Virus record (IMG/VR): IMGVR_UViG_3300011114_000294
Location: 1 to 30,695 of that record
Origin: a virus
DNA length: 30,695 bases
Direction: 5' to 3' (one strand)
The translations under genes and the position numbers were made by a program. How positions within the stretch are numbered: position 1 is the stretch's first letter; every line of letters begins with the position of its first letter. Shown piece after piece: positions 14,052 to 22,737 of this stretch. The notes below the pieces were generated by a model. The model did not search any database and was not told the origin of the DNA. It saw only the letters and a program-made list of their open reading frames with translations.

Positions 14052-17000
14052 GAGCAGAAGTATTGTTAACAGTAACGGCTTCTAATGGAGCTGCTACCTT
14101 AGTAGACCTATACGAGAATGAGAGCATCAGTTACTCTTCTAACTTTAACAGCGTTTCTGAGTTCACAACTAGGGGAGCTTTCTCGCGTGAATTTAGAATC
14201 CCTGCTACAGATAATAACGTGGCTTTCTTTGGGCAGCAATACAGCCCAAGCTTACTGAATAATGACACTACTCAGATTAATGTATTACGTAAAATAGATG
14301 CAACGCTATCAGTTAACACTTTACCCATTGCTGAAGGACACATCCAATTTAAGCAGACAGTAACGCATCAGGATAAAGTACATGAATTCGTTATAGCATT
14401 CTTTGGTGAAACAGTAGACTTAGCGAGAAGTATTGGAGATAAGCTGATAAGTGAATTAGACTATACTGATTTAGCCCATGAGAATAGCTATGAGAATGTA
14501 AACTTAATTAATGATGGTAGCTTATTTGATAATGCTATCTGCTATACGCTCACAGATAAGGGGCAGAATTGGAGTGAGGATACAACAGTAACAAGCCGAA
14601 GAGTATTTAGCTCAGTTAATCCTATCTATACCGGAGAGCTTACGCTAGCTGTTCAGGCTAAGTGGCTATTGAATAAGATTATCACAGAGGCAGGCTTTAC
14701 CTACAGCGGAGATACGCTGAATGCAGAGCTTGAGAGAATGTATATTCCTTACGTTACTAATCCTTTAACGCTCGGCCCATTAGCTCAAGATGAAGCTAAA
14801 TTTTTAGCAGCATTTGCAGGAGGCTCTACATCAGTTACTATAAATACTGCTGCTCCAAATGGGCAAACTAAAAAACAACTTACAGGATGGACTGAAGCAA
14901 CTGATCCGAGCGGTAGTTTTGCTTCTGATGTTTATACATCACAAGGTAACTTTAATGCAACTTTTTATATTAATGCTAATTTTACAGTACCTGGTGCTGT
15001 AGCATTTGCACAGAATGCTTATGACTTTGTATTAGGAGTTACAAGAGCAGGAGCAGAAACACTTTACCCAATGGGGCAAGGTCAAGGTATTTCAGATACG
15101 GTATTAGAATATGACTTTACAACAGGGCAATATATTCAATCTCCTGTAGATCCTGTAGTATACGCTACCTACACTTTAGATATGCAAGTAGGTGACGAGA
15201 TACGTTACTATGTTTATGCTCATGCAGGTAGCACGCAAACTATTGTATTTGGATTTAACTGTACTATAGGCGTTTCATTTGTAACAGGAGAGCTACAGGC
15301 GCAGCCTGTGAGCTTTATTAAGAACGCTCCCGAACTTAAGCAAGTAGATTACTTGCGAGATATTCTTAAGATGTTTAATGCTGTATTAGTTCCTAATCCA
15401 AACATGCCTAACGCTGTTGAGATTATACCAATGGTGGAGTATTTGGGTAGCGGTGCTGATTACGATTGGACAGGTAAACTAGACTTATCTAAGGACATCA
15501 CACTTACTCCAGCATCAGACGTAAGAAAGCGCCTACTTAAATGGAGCTATAAAGAGCAGGGAGATGTATTTAATGCTAAGTATAAAAGTGGAGCTCAGAG
15601 AGTTTATGGAGAGCTGAGGTTAACCGATGCAGGAAATGATTTTAGTACAAGTGATTTTACAGTAGAGTTAAACTTCGGAGCTTCTCCATGCGACCTTATC
15701 CCTAATACTAATTACATCATCCCGAAATACTTTAATGAGACCGGTGAATTTATGGCACCTGGGCCACGCATACTTTATATAAGAGCTTACTCCGAAAGTG
15801 CTGTAGTTATGGTATACGATGAGGTAGCTGAAGATGCGAGCTTTACAGTTATTCCTTTGCTATGCCACTACCAATCTGTACCAACTGAGATAGGTACCAA
15901 TGATTTAAACTTTGGCCAAGAGATACCTCCGCATCCAATAGAGGCCATGCCTCTTCACACACTTTTTGATAGATATTGGAGGCAGTACATAGCCGAGCTG
16001 TATGATGACGAGCAGAAAATAATGGAGGCTTACTTTCAATTAGGAGTAACTGATGTATTCGGCCTTAAGTTTAATGATAAGATTTGGGTAAAGGATTCAT
16101 GGTGGAGAGTAATAGAACTAACAGATTACATTGTAGCAGATGAGCAAGTAACTAAGTGCAAGCTTATGCGCTTACTTGACATCGGAGCGCTATGTCAATA
16201 CACTCCATCTACCATTAACGCAACTACAGGAGCTGTAAACTTCTTAGATTACGATGGAGATACAAGCAATGGATCACAAGAGTGCTGCGAGTTTTATGGT
16301 TATACTTGGAATTCAGGGAAGGGCCAATGCTTTGCATCTACAGGAACAAATGGCACAGGCGGGATAATTACCTCACCTAACAACATAGGCGGTAGCAATA
16401 TCACTAACACTAGTGGTAATCAGAAGAGCGCTACAGGTATGGGCAATGTAAATAGAGCCTCTATTGAAAACAATAACGAGCGCATTTTAGTTAGTGGTTT
16501 AGGTCATGGCATTAGCCCTAACAACAACTACAGCCAAGCGCTAGGCTATCGCAACTTCATTAGACCTAACTTAGAAGGCACTACAGTTATGGGCAGATGG
16601 GCAGAAGCTGATGTGAGAGGGGTGCACTTTGGTGGGGGTACGTGGTACGATGGAACATCAGACTTTGGAATAACTCTACCCGGTAGAAGCCAGCATGGAT
16701 TTATTCAGCTCATGGGCTTGGGTGAGCTTACTGCTAATCCAACTAACATAGATTTGTTGTTAGATGGCATTGATAACGGCACTATAGCTATGCCTACAGA
16801 AACGGTATGGATGGTTAAGGTATACATTTCAATCTTAGAATATCTTTATGGTAGCACTGACTTTACAGGCCGAGTAGCAAGCTTAGAATACAGCTCTATG
16901 ATTTGGAAAGATAAGACTACTCAATACAGCTCTACTCCAATTTTAGTTAATCAATTTAATAGTGGGTTTGGCGCGAGCTTATTTGATTTGTATTTGCCTA

Positions 17001-17116
17001 TTGTGAGTAACAAAATTGCTCCATACATAACAGCTAAAGTAGTAGGAAAAACAGCAGTAATAAGCGCAACGATTCAGTACACTCAATCTAAATTTCAACG
17101 CACCCCGATAATATGA
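14048..17116 (+). CDS. Large baseplate/tail protein with fibre-like C-terminus
   Basis: This 1022-residue protein is the largest in the genome. Residues 1 to about 250 look like a baseplate hub (FTTRGAFSREFRIPATDNN near 38-56). A segment at about 265-420 is a beta-rich Gly/Thr/Asn/Ala block that looks like an inserted domain. The hub-like part then resumes (ELKQVDYLRDILKMFNAVL) to about 720. After a Cys-containing stretch (SQECCEFYGYTW) and a Gly/Asn linker, the C-terminus reads like a fibre or peptidase-G2-type tip (ERILVSGLGHGISPNN, GYRNFIRPN). It starts on a 4-bp overlap. It probably forms the central baseplate and contacts the host surface. Confidence 0.8.
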   Translation: MRAEVLLTVTASNGAATLVDLYENESISYSSNFNSVSEFTTRGAFSREFRIPATDNNVAFFGQQYSPSLLNNDTTQINVLRKIDATLSVNTLPIAEGHIQFKQTVTHQDKVHEFVIAFFGETVDLARSIGDKLISELDYTDLAHENSYENVNLINDGSLFDNAICYTLTDKGQNWSEDTTVTSRRVFSSVNPIYTGELTLAVQAKWLLNKIITEAGFTYSGDTLNAELERMYIPYVTNPLTLGPLAQDEAKFLAAFAGGSTSVTINTAAPNGQTKKQLTGWTEATDPSGSFASDVYTSQGNFNATFYINANFTVPGAVAFAQNAYDFVLGVTRAGAETLYPMGQGQGISDTVLEYDFTTGQYIQSPVDPVVYATYTLDMQVGDEIRYYVYAHAGSTQTIVFGFNCTIGVSFVTGELQAQPVSFIKNAPELKQVDYLRDILKMFNAVLVPNPNMPNAVEIIPMVEYLGSGADYDWTGKLDLSKDITLTPASDVRKRLLKWSYKEQGDVFNAKYKSGAQRVYGELRLTDAGNDFSTSDFTVELNFGASPCDLIPNTNYIIPKYFNETGEFMAPGPRILYIRAYSESAVVMVYDEVAEDASFTVIPLLCHYQSVPTEIGTNDLNFGQEIPPHPIEAMPLHTLFDRYWRQYIAELYDDEQKIMEAYFQLGVTDVFGLKFNDKIWVKDSWWRVIELTDYIVADEQVTKCKLMRLLDIGALCQYTPSTINATTGAVNFLDYDGDTSNGSQECCEFYGYTWNSGKGQCFASTGTNGTGGIITSPNNIGGSNITNTSGNQKSATGMGNVNRASIENNNERILVSGLGHGISPNNNYSQALGYRNFIRPNLEGTTVMGRWAEADVRGVHFGGGTWYDGTSDFGITLPGRSQHGFIQLMGLGELTANPTNIDLLLDGIDNGTIAMPTETVWMVKVYISILEYLYGSTDFTGRVASLEYSSMIWKDKTTQYSSTPILVNQFNSGFGASLFDLYLPIVSNKIAPYITAKVVGKTAVISATIQYTQSKFQRTPII

Positions 17117-17310
17117 CAAATCCACAAAATGACATTATACTTAGTATGACTTTATTAAGGTCTAACGTGCAGGGCAAGAGCAAAGAGTTTAAGCAGGCTG
17201 TAGGCACTTACCATGCAAGGCGCAAGGTGTGGCAAATAAGAGCTATTAATTACACTATACTTATAGGAGTAATGGCATTAGTAGGATTAACAATTTACAG
17301 CGTAATATAA
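17113..17310 (+). CDS. Small single-span membrane protein
   Basis: The 65-residue protein has a basic helical N-terminal part (QGKSKEFKQAVGTYHARRK) and a C-terminal hydrophobic span at about 46-64 (NYTILIGVMALVGLTIYSVI). It overlaps the baseplate gene by 4 bp and touches the tape measure gene (1-bp overlap). A tail-associated protein that helps DNA cross the inner membrane is possible from its place beside the tape measure, but this is inference. Confidence 0.7.
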   Translation: MTNPQNDIILSMTLLRSNVQGKSKEFKQAVGTYHARRKVWQIRAINYTILIGVMALVGLTIYSVI

Positions 17311-19526
17311 TGGCTACACAAGAGATGATATTGAAGCTCTCGTTTGATGACGAGGGTACGTTCACAGGATTAGAAGATATTAATCAGGAGATAAAGAAAG
17401 TAGATGAATCTACGGTACACTTAGAGAAATCTACTAAGACACTTAAGGCACAATATGCTGAATTAAAGAAACAGCAAGATCAGACTGAGCTAGGCACTGA
17501 GAAATTTAATCAGCTATCCATTAAGATGGGTGAGCTGAAGGATAGAATGAATGATGCAGCGGAAGCTGTTAAAGGAAATACAGGTCCTGCTATCGAAGGT
17601 ATGAGCAATACTTTCGGCATCATGGGTGACCAGCTGAGTAACTTAGACTTTGAAGGATTAACTCAATCCATTCAGACCTTTAGCGGTAACTTATCTCGCA
17701 TAGATACTAAGGCGCTAGCGGGTGGAATGAAAGCAGCTTTTCAAGCGGGTATAGCAGGAGCAAAAGCTTTAGCTGTTACGCTTTATAAGAATCCTATCTT
17801 CATTTTAGTGGGTGTGCTTATAGCTGTTATTGCATATTGGGAAGAGCTCAGCGACTTTGTTACCGGAAAGAGCAGAATGCTTGAGAATCTGAATAAGCAA
17901 GTAGAGGCTTTAAAAGCACAAGAGCAAGCGTTAACACGTGAGCTAGCTTTACAAAAAGCTTTAGGTGCTGGAGGAGGGCAAATACTCAAGACTGAGTTAG
18001 ACATCTTAAAGAACAAACAATATCAGGCAGAGGCTGCCATGAAAATAGCATATCTTGAAAAGGATAAAGCAAAGTTTTTAGAGGCACAGCAAGCGCAGCT
18101 AACAGCTATTAACGACCTTGAGCTAAGAAAAATTAAAGTTTATACAGATACTAAAGCTTTATTAGATAAGATTCGTGCGGGTAAGAATGATGAGTATAAT
18201 AAACAGCTTTTGCAGAATGAAGCTTTCAGTGTATTTAAGAATCAAACTGAGCAAATAGCTTTACAACAAAAAGACCTTAACGCGCAGTCTACTGATTTGG
18301 CTTTGCAAATGCAAAGAGCTCAGCAGGCAGGAAATAAAGCTTTAGAAGAAAAGTTAAGATTGCAAAGAGAAGGCTTGCTTAATCATGTTAAAGACCTTCA
18401 GGGGCAAAAGGATGAGATTTGGAATGCAGGAATGCAGGCTCAAGCTGAGGTAAAGACTGAGAAAGAATTAGAAGCTATTGCTGCACGTAAAGCAAAGCAA
18501 GCAGAGCGCAAAAGCGCAGCAGATGCAGCAGCTAAAAAATTAGCAGATGAAATTATATCTATAGAGCAAAGAATGGTAGACATTCAACGCTCTACCATGC
18601 CTGATAAAGAGCGTGAAATCGTTATCTTACAGGAGAAGCAAGCAGAGGAATTAAAGACATTTCAAAAAGCTAAGAAAAGCGAATCTGAATTAGCTGCATT
18701 AAAAACAGCACATGCTACCGAGTTAAAAGTATTAACGGATAAATACGATAAAGAGGAAGCTGATAAAGCAGCTGAGAAATTGCTTAAGGAGAAAGAAGCA
18801 GCGCAAGAGAGATTACATAATAAACAGCAGGAGATAATAGATTTACAGGCTATTATAGATGCAGCGGATGAAGGTAATTTTCAAGCTACTTTAAGTAAGC
18901 AAGAGCAGGAGCTTATGGCTTCTCAAGACTATTACTTTCAACTTAAGACTGAAGCTGAAGCAGCAGGATTAGATGCTACTGCATTAACTGAAGAGCAAGC
19001 TCGTAAAGAGAATGAGATTAAAGAGAAATATAGAAAAGAAGATAGAGAAAAAAGAATGGCTAACATTCAATCTAATTTTGAAATGGCAGATCTTGCGCTT
19101 AGCGCTTTAATGGATTTAAACCAGGCAGCTGCTAAAGGAGATGAGGCAAGCCAGCGTAAGACATTTGAGAGAAACAAGTTAATGCAGAAAGCTCAAGCTA
19201 CTATAGCTATGGCTAGTGGAATTGTTCAACAGTTAGCTGTACCACAAGATCAGTTAAAAGGAACAAACTTTATTAAAGCAGCAGCTATAGCAGCAGCAGG
19301 GATAGCTAACATAGTTAAAATTAATCAAACTCAATTTGGCGGTGGTAGCACTCCGAGTTCAACTAATCTGAATGAGCCAACGGCTACCAATGCACCAGCT
19401 GTAGATTTCAGCGGAGCTAATATGCAAGTTAACGCACCAGGTAGCACAGAGACTTATGTATTAGCCGGCAACGTAGCTAACGCATTAGAGGCACGTCAAA
19501 AAATAATAGACCAATCACATTTATAA
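17310..19526 (+). CDS. Tape measure protein
   Basis: The 738-residue protein sets tail length. It has long heptad-rich, Lys/Glu/Gln/Ala coiled coil over residues 20-95 and about 185-640. A hydrophobic segment sits at 161-178 (NPIFILVGVLIAVIAYW), of the kind thought to enter the host membrane. The C-terminal tail is Gly/Asn/Thr-rich (GGGSTPSSTNLN). At about 1.5 angstrom per residue a tail of roughly 110 nm is expected, fitting a siphovirus. It sits downstream of the baseplate genes and upstream of the capsid block. The usual order places capsid first, so this arrangement is atypical. Confidence 0.9.
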   Translation: MATQEMILKLSFDDEGTFTGLEDINQEIKKVDESTVHLEKSTKTLKAQYAELKKQQDQTELGTEKFNQLSIKMGELKDRMNDAAEAVKGNTGPAIEGMSNTFGIMGDQLSNLDFEGLTQSIQTFSGNLSRIDTKALAGGMKAAFQAGIAGAKALAVTLYKNPIFILVGVLIAVIAYWEELSDFVTGKSRMLENLNKQVEALKAQEQALTRELALQKALGAGGGQILKTELDILKNKQYQAEAAMKIAYLEKDKAKFLEAQQAQLTAINDLELRKIKVYTDTKALLDKIRAGKNDEYNKQLLQNEAFSVFKNQTEQIALQQKDLNAQSTDLALQMQRAQQAGNKALEEKLRLQREGLLNHVKDLQGQKDEIWNAGMQAQAEVKTEKELEAIAARKAKQAERKSAADAAAKKLADEIISIEQRMVDIQRSTMPDKEREIVILQEKQAEELKTFQKAKKSESELAALKTAHATELKVLTDKYDKEEADKAAEKLLKEKEAAQERLHNKQQEIIDLQAIIDAADEGNFQATLSKQEQELMASQDYYFQLKTEAEAAGLDATALTEEQARKENEIKEKYRKEDREKRMANIQSNFEMADLALSALMDLNQAAAKGDEASQRKTFERNKLMQKAQATIAMASGIVQQLAVPQDQLKGTNFIKAAAIAAAGIANIVKINQTQFGGGSTPSSTNLNEPTATNAPAVDFSGANMQVNAPGSTETYVLAGNVANALEARQKIIDQSHL

Positions 19527-19538
19527 TTTTTTCCACTA
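19527..19538 (+). repeat. TTTTTCCACTA motif, copy 3
   Basis: T6-CCACTA begins immediately after the tape measure stop codon, 17 bp before the protease ATG. It is identical over 12 bases to copy 1 at 2270-2281. Confidence 0.5.
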
Positions 19539-19554
19539 CTAAAAAAGCAATGAT

Positions 19555-20151
19555 ATGAATGATAAATTGAAGTTAATTGAATACGGCCTCGGCGAGGAAG
19601 AGGATAATATGGGCGTGTACGCAGTAAGTTTAGTCTCTGAGCCTGCCATAATGGTAGACTTTGTAGCGCTATCTAAAGCTCATCTGATGTTAGCTCAAGT
19701 AGAAGATGGGGAAAAGCGCATGCTGTATGGTCCTGCACTTATTCCTAATCAGCCTATAGTACGTTACGATGGTAATGGCAAAAAGTATTACATCACTTAT
19801 TCTACAGATACTATTGAGCAGACAGCTCAGGAGTTCCTAAAGAGAAACATGCATCATAACCATACTATCCAGCATGAGATGCCTGTAAACAACTTAACTG
19901 TTGTTGAGTCATGGGTTACTATGGGTGCTCATGATAAGAGCATGAACTTAGGATTTGAGCTTCCTGAAGGCACTTGGATGATAGGTGTAAAAGTAGATGA
20001 TGAAGCTACTTGGCAAGCTGTAAAGAACGGTGAGGTTAAAGGCTTTTCAATAGAGGGATGGTTTACTCCACTAGCTGAAACGCAAGTGCAAGAGAAGGAC
20101 CTAGAGAAGCTATTAGCTGAATTAGCTAAAGCGCTTGAAATGAATTTGTAA
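19555..20151 (+). CDS. XkdF-like prohead serine protease
   Basis: The 198-residue protein matches the XkdF/S78_2-type putative phage protease pattern. It has VSLVSEPAI near 24-32, LYGPALIPNQPIVRYDG near 58-74, HHNHTIQHE at 100-108 (candidate catalytic His107), VVESW at 116-120, and VKGFSIEGWF at 161-170 with candidate nucleophile Ser165. Such proteases cleave scaffold and capsid during head maturation. The gene is directly upstream of the scaffold-like and capsid genes. Catalytic residues are inferred by analogy with S78 proteases. The C-terminal helix (EKDLEKLLAELAKALEM) may bind a head partner. Confidence 0.85.
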   Translation: MNDKLKLIEYGLGEEEDNMGVYAVSLVSEPAIMVDFVALSKAHLMLAQVEDGEKRMLYGPALIPNQPIVRYDGNGKKYYITYSTDTIEQTAQEFLKRNMHHNHTIQHEMPVNNLTVVESWVTMGAHDKSMNLGFELPEGTWMIGVKVDDEATWQAVKNGEVKGFSIEGWFTPLAETQVQEKDLEKLLAELAKALEMNL

Positions 20152-20152
20152 A

Positions 20153-20163
20153 TTTTTCCACTA
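20153..20163 (+). repeat. TTTTTCCACTA motif, copy 4
   Basis: T5-CCACTA lies one base after the protease stop and continues ACTAATA, resembling the 3' extension of copy 1 (TCTAATA). It is 14 bp before the scaffold ATG. Confidence 0.5.
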
Positions 20164-20177
20164 ACTAATATAACACG

Positions 20178-20756
20178 ATGAACATGATTCAAGAAATTTT
20201 AAACAAGTTCGCTCCGCAGCTTTCAAAGCATGGAGTAAAGCTATCAGTAGAAGAGACTGCTGCACCGGAAGCTACACCTGTAGCAATGGCTGTAGAAGGC
20301 GCTCTCTCTGATGGTACTATGATCTACTCAAATGCTGATGCATTCGCAGAGGGAGTAGATGTATTCGTAATGGATGCCGATGGCAATCCAACACCTCTAG
20401 CAGATGGAGAGTATACATTGGATAACGGTATGACTATCGTAGTATCTAATGGTATAATCGAGTCAATGGCAGAGGCAATTACTGAAGAGCCATCTGTAGA
20501 AGTAACAGTAGAACAAGAGGTAGCCGAGACTTATTCTAAGGAGCAAGTAGAGGGATTGTTAAACAACATTATCTCTGAGTTCGAAGCTAAGTTAAGCGCT
20601 GCTAACTCTAAGATTACTGAGCTTTCACAAGCACCAGCTGCGACTACTGTAAAGCAGTCTCGCCAAACTTCTAACGAAGCACCTTTAAACATCAAAGCAA
20701 TGAGTAACATCGAAGATAGAACTCGTGCAATCGTAGCTAAATACAAAAACAAATAA
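20178..20756 (+). CDS. Scaffolding protein-like
   Basis: This 192-residue acidic protein lies between the protease and the major capsid gene, the usual place of the scaffold. A Gly/Asp-rich segment at about 40-100 (DADGNPTPLADGEYTLDNGM) looks like a small beta domain. The C-terminal half is a coiled coil (EQVEGLLNNIISEFEAKLSA) with a final basic tail (RAIVAKYKNK) that could contact the capsid. Scaffolds direct prohead assembly and are removed by the protease. The role rests on position, charge and coiled coil, not on homology I can name. Codon use looks strongly biased, as expected for abundant protein. Confidence 0.7.
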   Translation: MNMIQEILNKFAPQLSKHGVKLSVEETAAPEATPVAMAVEGALSDGTMIYSNADAFAEGVDVFVMDADGNPTPLADGEYTLDNGMTIVVSNGIIESMAEAITEEPSVEVTVEQEVAETYSKEQVEGLLNNIISEFEAKLSAANSKITELSQAPAATTVKQSRQTSNEAPLNIKAMSNIEDRTRAIVAKYKNK

Positions 20757-20771
20757 TAAAACAAAAACAAA

Positions 20772-21668
20772 ATGGCTGATAACTTGACCATCACCTCATC
20801 TTACGCTGGCGAATTAGCGCTACCGTACATTGCAGCTGCTGTCCTTTCAGGGGATACTATTGCAAACAACTACATTACCGTAAAGGAAAATGTAAAATAC
20901 AAAGCAGTACTTAAAGTACTTGCTAGTTCGGGATTAGTTAAGAGCGCTACTTGCGACTTTAACAACTCTACTTCTGAACTTACTCTTACTGAGAAAGTTT
21001 TAACGGTTACTGACCTTATGGTTAATATCCAACTTTGTAAGGCAGAATTTACTAAAGATTGGGAAGCGGCTCAAACAGGAAGAGGATTCATCAACGATGT
21101 TGTTCCTGCTAACTTCTCTGATTTCTTAATCTCTCACTTGGCTGCTAAGGTTGCTCAAGAGATTGAAGTTACAATTTGGCAAGGTGGTTCATTCGATGGT
21201 TTCCAAGAGCTTTTGTTAGCTGATGGTGGATTCGATGTAGACTTTACTACTGCTCTTACTGCAGGTAACGTAATCGAGAAATTGCAAGAATGTACAGACG
21301 CTTTGCCTGCTACATTGGTAGGTAGCCCTGATTTGAAGATTTACGTTAACCGTAAGACTGCACAACTTTACCGCCAAGCTTTAGCTGCTTCAGGTTACTT
21401 GATGACTTACCAAGGTACTACTCAATTTCCACTTACATTTAATGGTTATGATGTTTATGTTTGCCCAGGTATCTCTGATAACACTGCTATCTTAGCTACT
21501 GTAGCTAACTTAGTATTCGGTACAGATCTTAACTCTGACTTCAACGAAGTTAAAGTAGTAGATATGAGCTTCACAGATGCTTCTGATAACGTGCGTATGG
21601 CTATGAGATTCCGCGCTGGTGTTCAGTTCGCAGTACGCGGAGACATTGTTATCGGAATTGTAGACTAA
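20772..21668 (+). CDS. Major capsid protein (probable HK97 fold)
   Basis: The 298-residue protein is called capsid from size, position after protease and scaffold, and codon bias towards C-ending codons (TAC, AAC, TTC), which suggests very high expression. The leader AATAAAACAAAAACAAA is an exemplary A-rich Bacteroidota ribosome site. Helical SDFLISHLAAKVAQEIEVTI near 115-134 and a strand-rich C-terminus (VRMAMRFRAGVQFAVRGD) fit an E-loop/P-domain/A-domain plan. No N-terminal delta domain is visible, in line with a separate scaffold. A hairpin follows the stop. No specific capsid subfamily is recognised. Confidence 0.8.
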   Translation: MADNLTITSSYAGELALPYIAAAVLSGDTIANNYITVKENVKYKAVLKVLASSGLVKSATCDFNNSTSELTLTEKVLTVTDLMVNIQLCKAEFTKDWEAAQTGRGFINDVVPANFSDFLISHLAAKVAQEIEVTIWQGGSFDGFQELLLADGGFDVDFTTALTAGNVIEKLQECTDALPATLVGSPDLKIYVNRKTAQLYRQALAASGYLMTYQGTTQFPLTFNGYDVYVCPGISDNTAILATVANLVFGTDLNSDFNEVKVVDMSFTDASDNVRMAMRFRAGVQFAVRGDIVIGIVD

Positions 21669-21686
21669 ATAATACTCCTTTGTTAA

Positions 21687-21718
21687 AAGAGTGGGTTAGC
21701 TAATAGCTGCCCATTCTT
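21687..21718 (+). terminator. Hairpin between the capsid and tail-tube genes
   Basis: AAGAGTGGG (21687-21695) pairs with CCCATTCTT (21710-21718) with one G-U pair. Inner AGCT/AGCT pairing makes it longer, and GTTAAAA (21682-21688) can pair with TTTTAAC further out. No long T-tract follows, so partial termination, mRNA stabilisation or processing after the capsid message are all possible. Confidence 0.55.
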
Positions 21719-21753
21719 TGCAAAGATATTTTAACACTTTAATATAAAAAAAT

Positions 21754-22302
21754 ATGAGCTGTCTAACTACAAGCGGATTTCTTATCGGATGTAAAGAGGC
21801 GATTGGTGGCATTAAAGCTATCTACCTTGGTGCTTATGATACATTTGCAAATACCGCTACAATAGATGGAACAAGTAACTTAGTTACTGCTTTAGCAGCT
21901 GGCGATGTATACGAATTCCAATTACCAAAACACACAGGATCATTTACAGAAGAGGCTGCTATCAGCATCGAGAATGGTACTGTATATTATACACAAACAG
22001 TAGTAGCTATGTTCCATGGCATGAGTGCTGCACGTGCATTACAACTTCAAAACATTGCTAAAGGTAGAAATGTACTTTTTGTACAAGATAATAATAGCAA
22101 CTTTTGGATGTGTGGCTATAAAGATGGAGTAGAAGTTACTGCATTTACTACAGCCTCAGGTACTGCAAAGGGAGACCTTTCAGGATACACCGTTACATTT
22201 ACTGGCGAAGAGAAAGATAAAGCTTATTTGCTTGACGCAGATGGTGGAGATTTTGCTTTTGATAACTTCCCTTCAGTAGACGTTATCACAGGAACACTAT
22301 AA
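21754..22302 (+). CDS. Major tail (tube) protein, probable
   Basis: The 182-residue protein starts SCLTTSGFLIGCKEAIGGIK, with a paired C-x(10)-C pattern, followed by AIYLGAYD. Its end has the strands DLSGYTVTFTGEEKDKAYLL typical of tube subunits. I recall similar proteins annotated as tail tube in Bacteroidota phages. The leader AATATAAAAAAAT is A-rich and suggests strong translation. Its place directly after the capsid gene, with its own hairpin-separated unit, fits an abundant virion component. A head decoration protein is the alternative. Confidence 0.65.
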   Translation: MSCLTTSGFLIGCKEAIGGIKAIYLGAYDTFANTATIDGTSNLVTALAAGDVYEFQLPKHTGSFTEEAAISIENGTVYYTQTVVAMFHGMSAARALQLQNIAKGRNVLFVQDNNSNFWMCGYKDGVEVTAFTTASGTAKGDLSGYTVTFTGEEKDKAYLLDADGGDFAFDNFPSVDVITGTL

Positions 22303-22326
22303 GTAAATTTAAGCTATCTTTAGCTA

Positions 22327-22737
22327 ATGATTTACTTACTTAAAAATACAGCAGCACAGCTCCTCTACCTTACACTAAAGGAAGGGGAGCTTTTGCTTGC
22401 TAATACATACACTCATTATCTGCTTGAATTGACTAACGAGCAGACACTTGAAAAGCTTTATGCTATCCCAACTCAGATAGCACAGAATGATAGGTACACT
22501 ACCATTCAAATCGGCACAAATGCCAACACACCTTTAGCTGCAAGCCTACTAATTAACTATCCAGCACGATTCAGCTACATAGTTTATGGCCAAAATAGCA
22601 GCACTAATTTGAATCCTACCAATGCAGTAGTAGAGGGAGTAATTGAGAAGGGATATTTGATTGTTGAAGATATTACTACTCCGCGCTTTACTGAGCCAAA
22701 CCTAACGATAGATAACGATATAGCCTACAATGGATAA
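22327..22737 (+). CDS. Hypothetical virion-associated protein
   Basis: The 136-residue protein is beta-rich with an N-terminal hydrophobic strand (MIYLLKNTAAQLLYLTL) too interrupted to be a clear membrane span. A segment near 80-115 (FSYIVYGQNSSTNL, then GVIEKGYLIVED) is familiar from proteins located upstream of Bacteroidota-phage portals. No function is known to me. It overlaps the portal gene by 8 bp. It is likely a head or connector accessory by position. Confidence 0.7.
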   Translation: MIYLLKNTAAQLLYLTLKEGELLLANTYTHYLLELTNEQTLEKLYAIPTQIAQNDRYTTIQIGTNANTPLAASLLINYPARFSYIVYGQNSSTNLNPTNAVVEGVIEKGYLIVEDITTPRFTEPNLTIDNDIAYNG

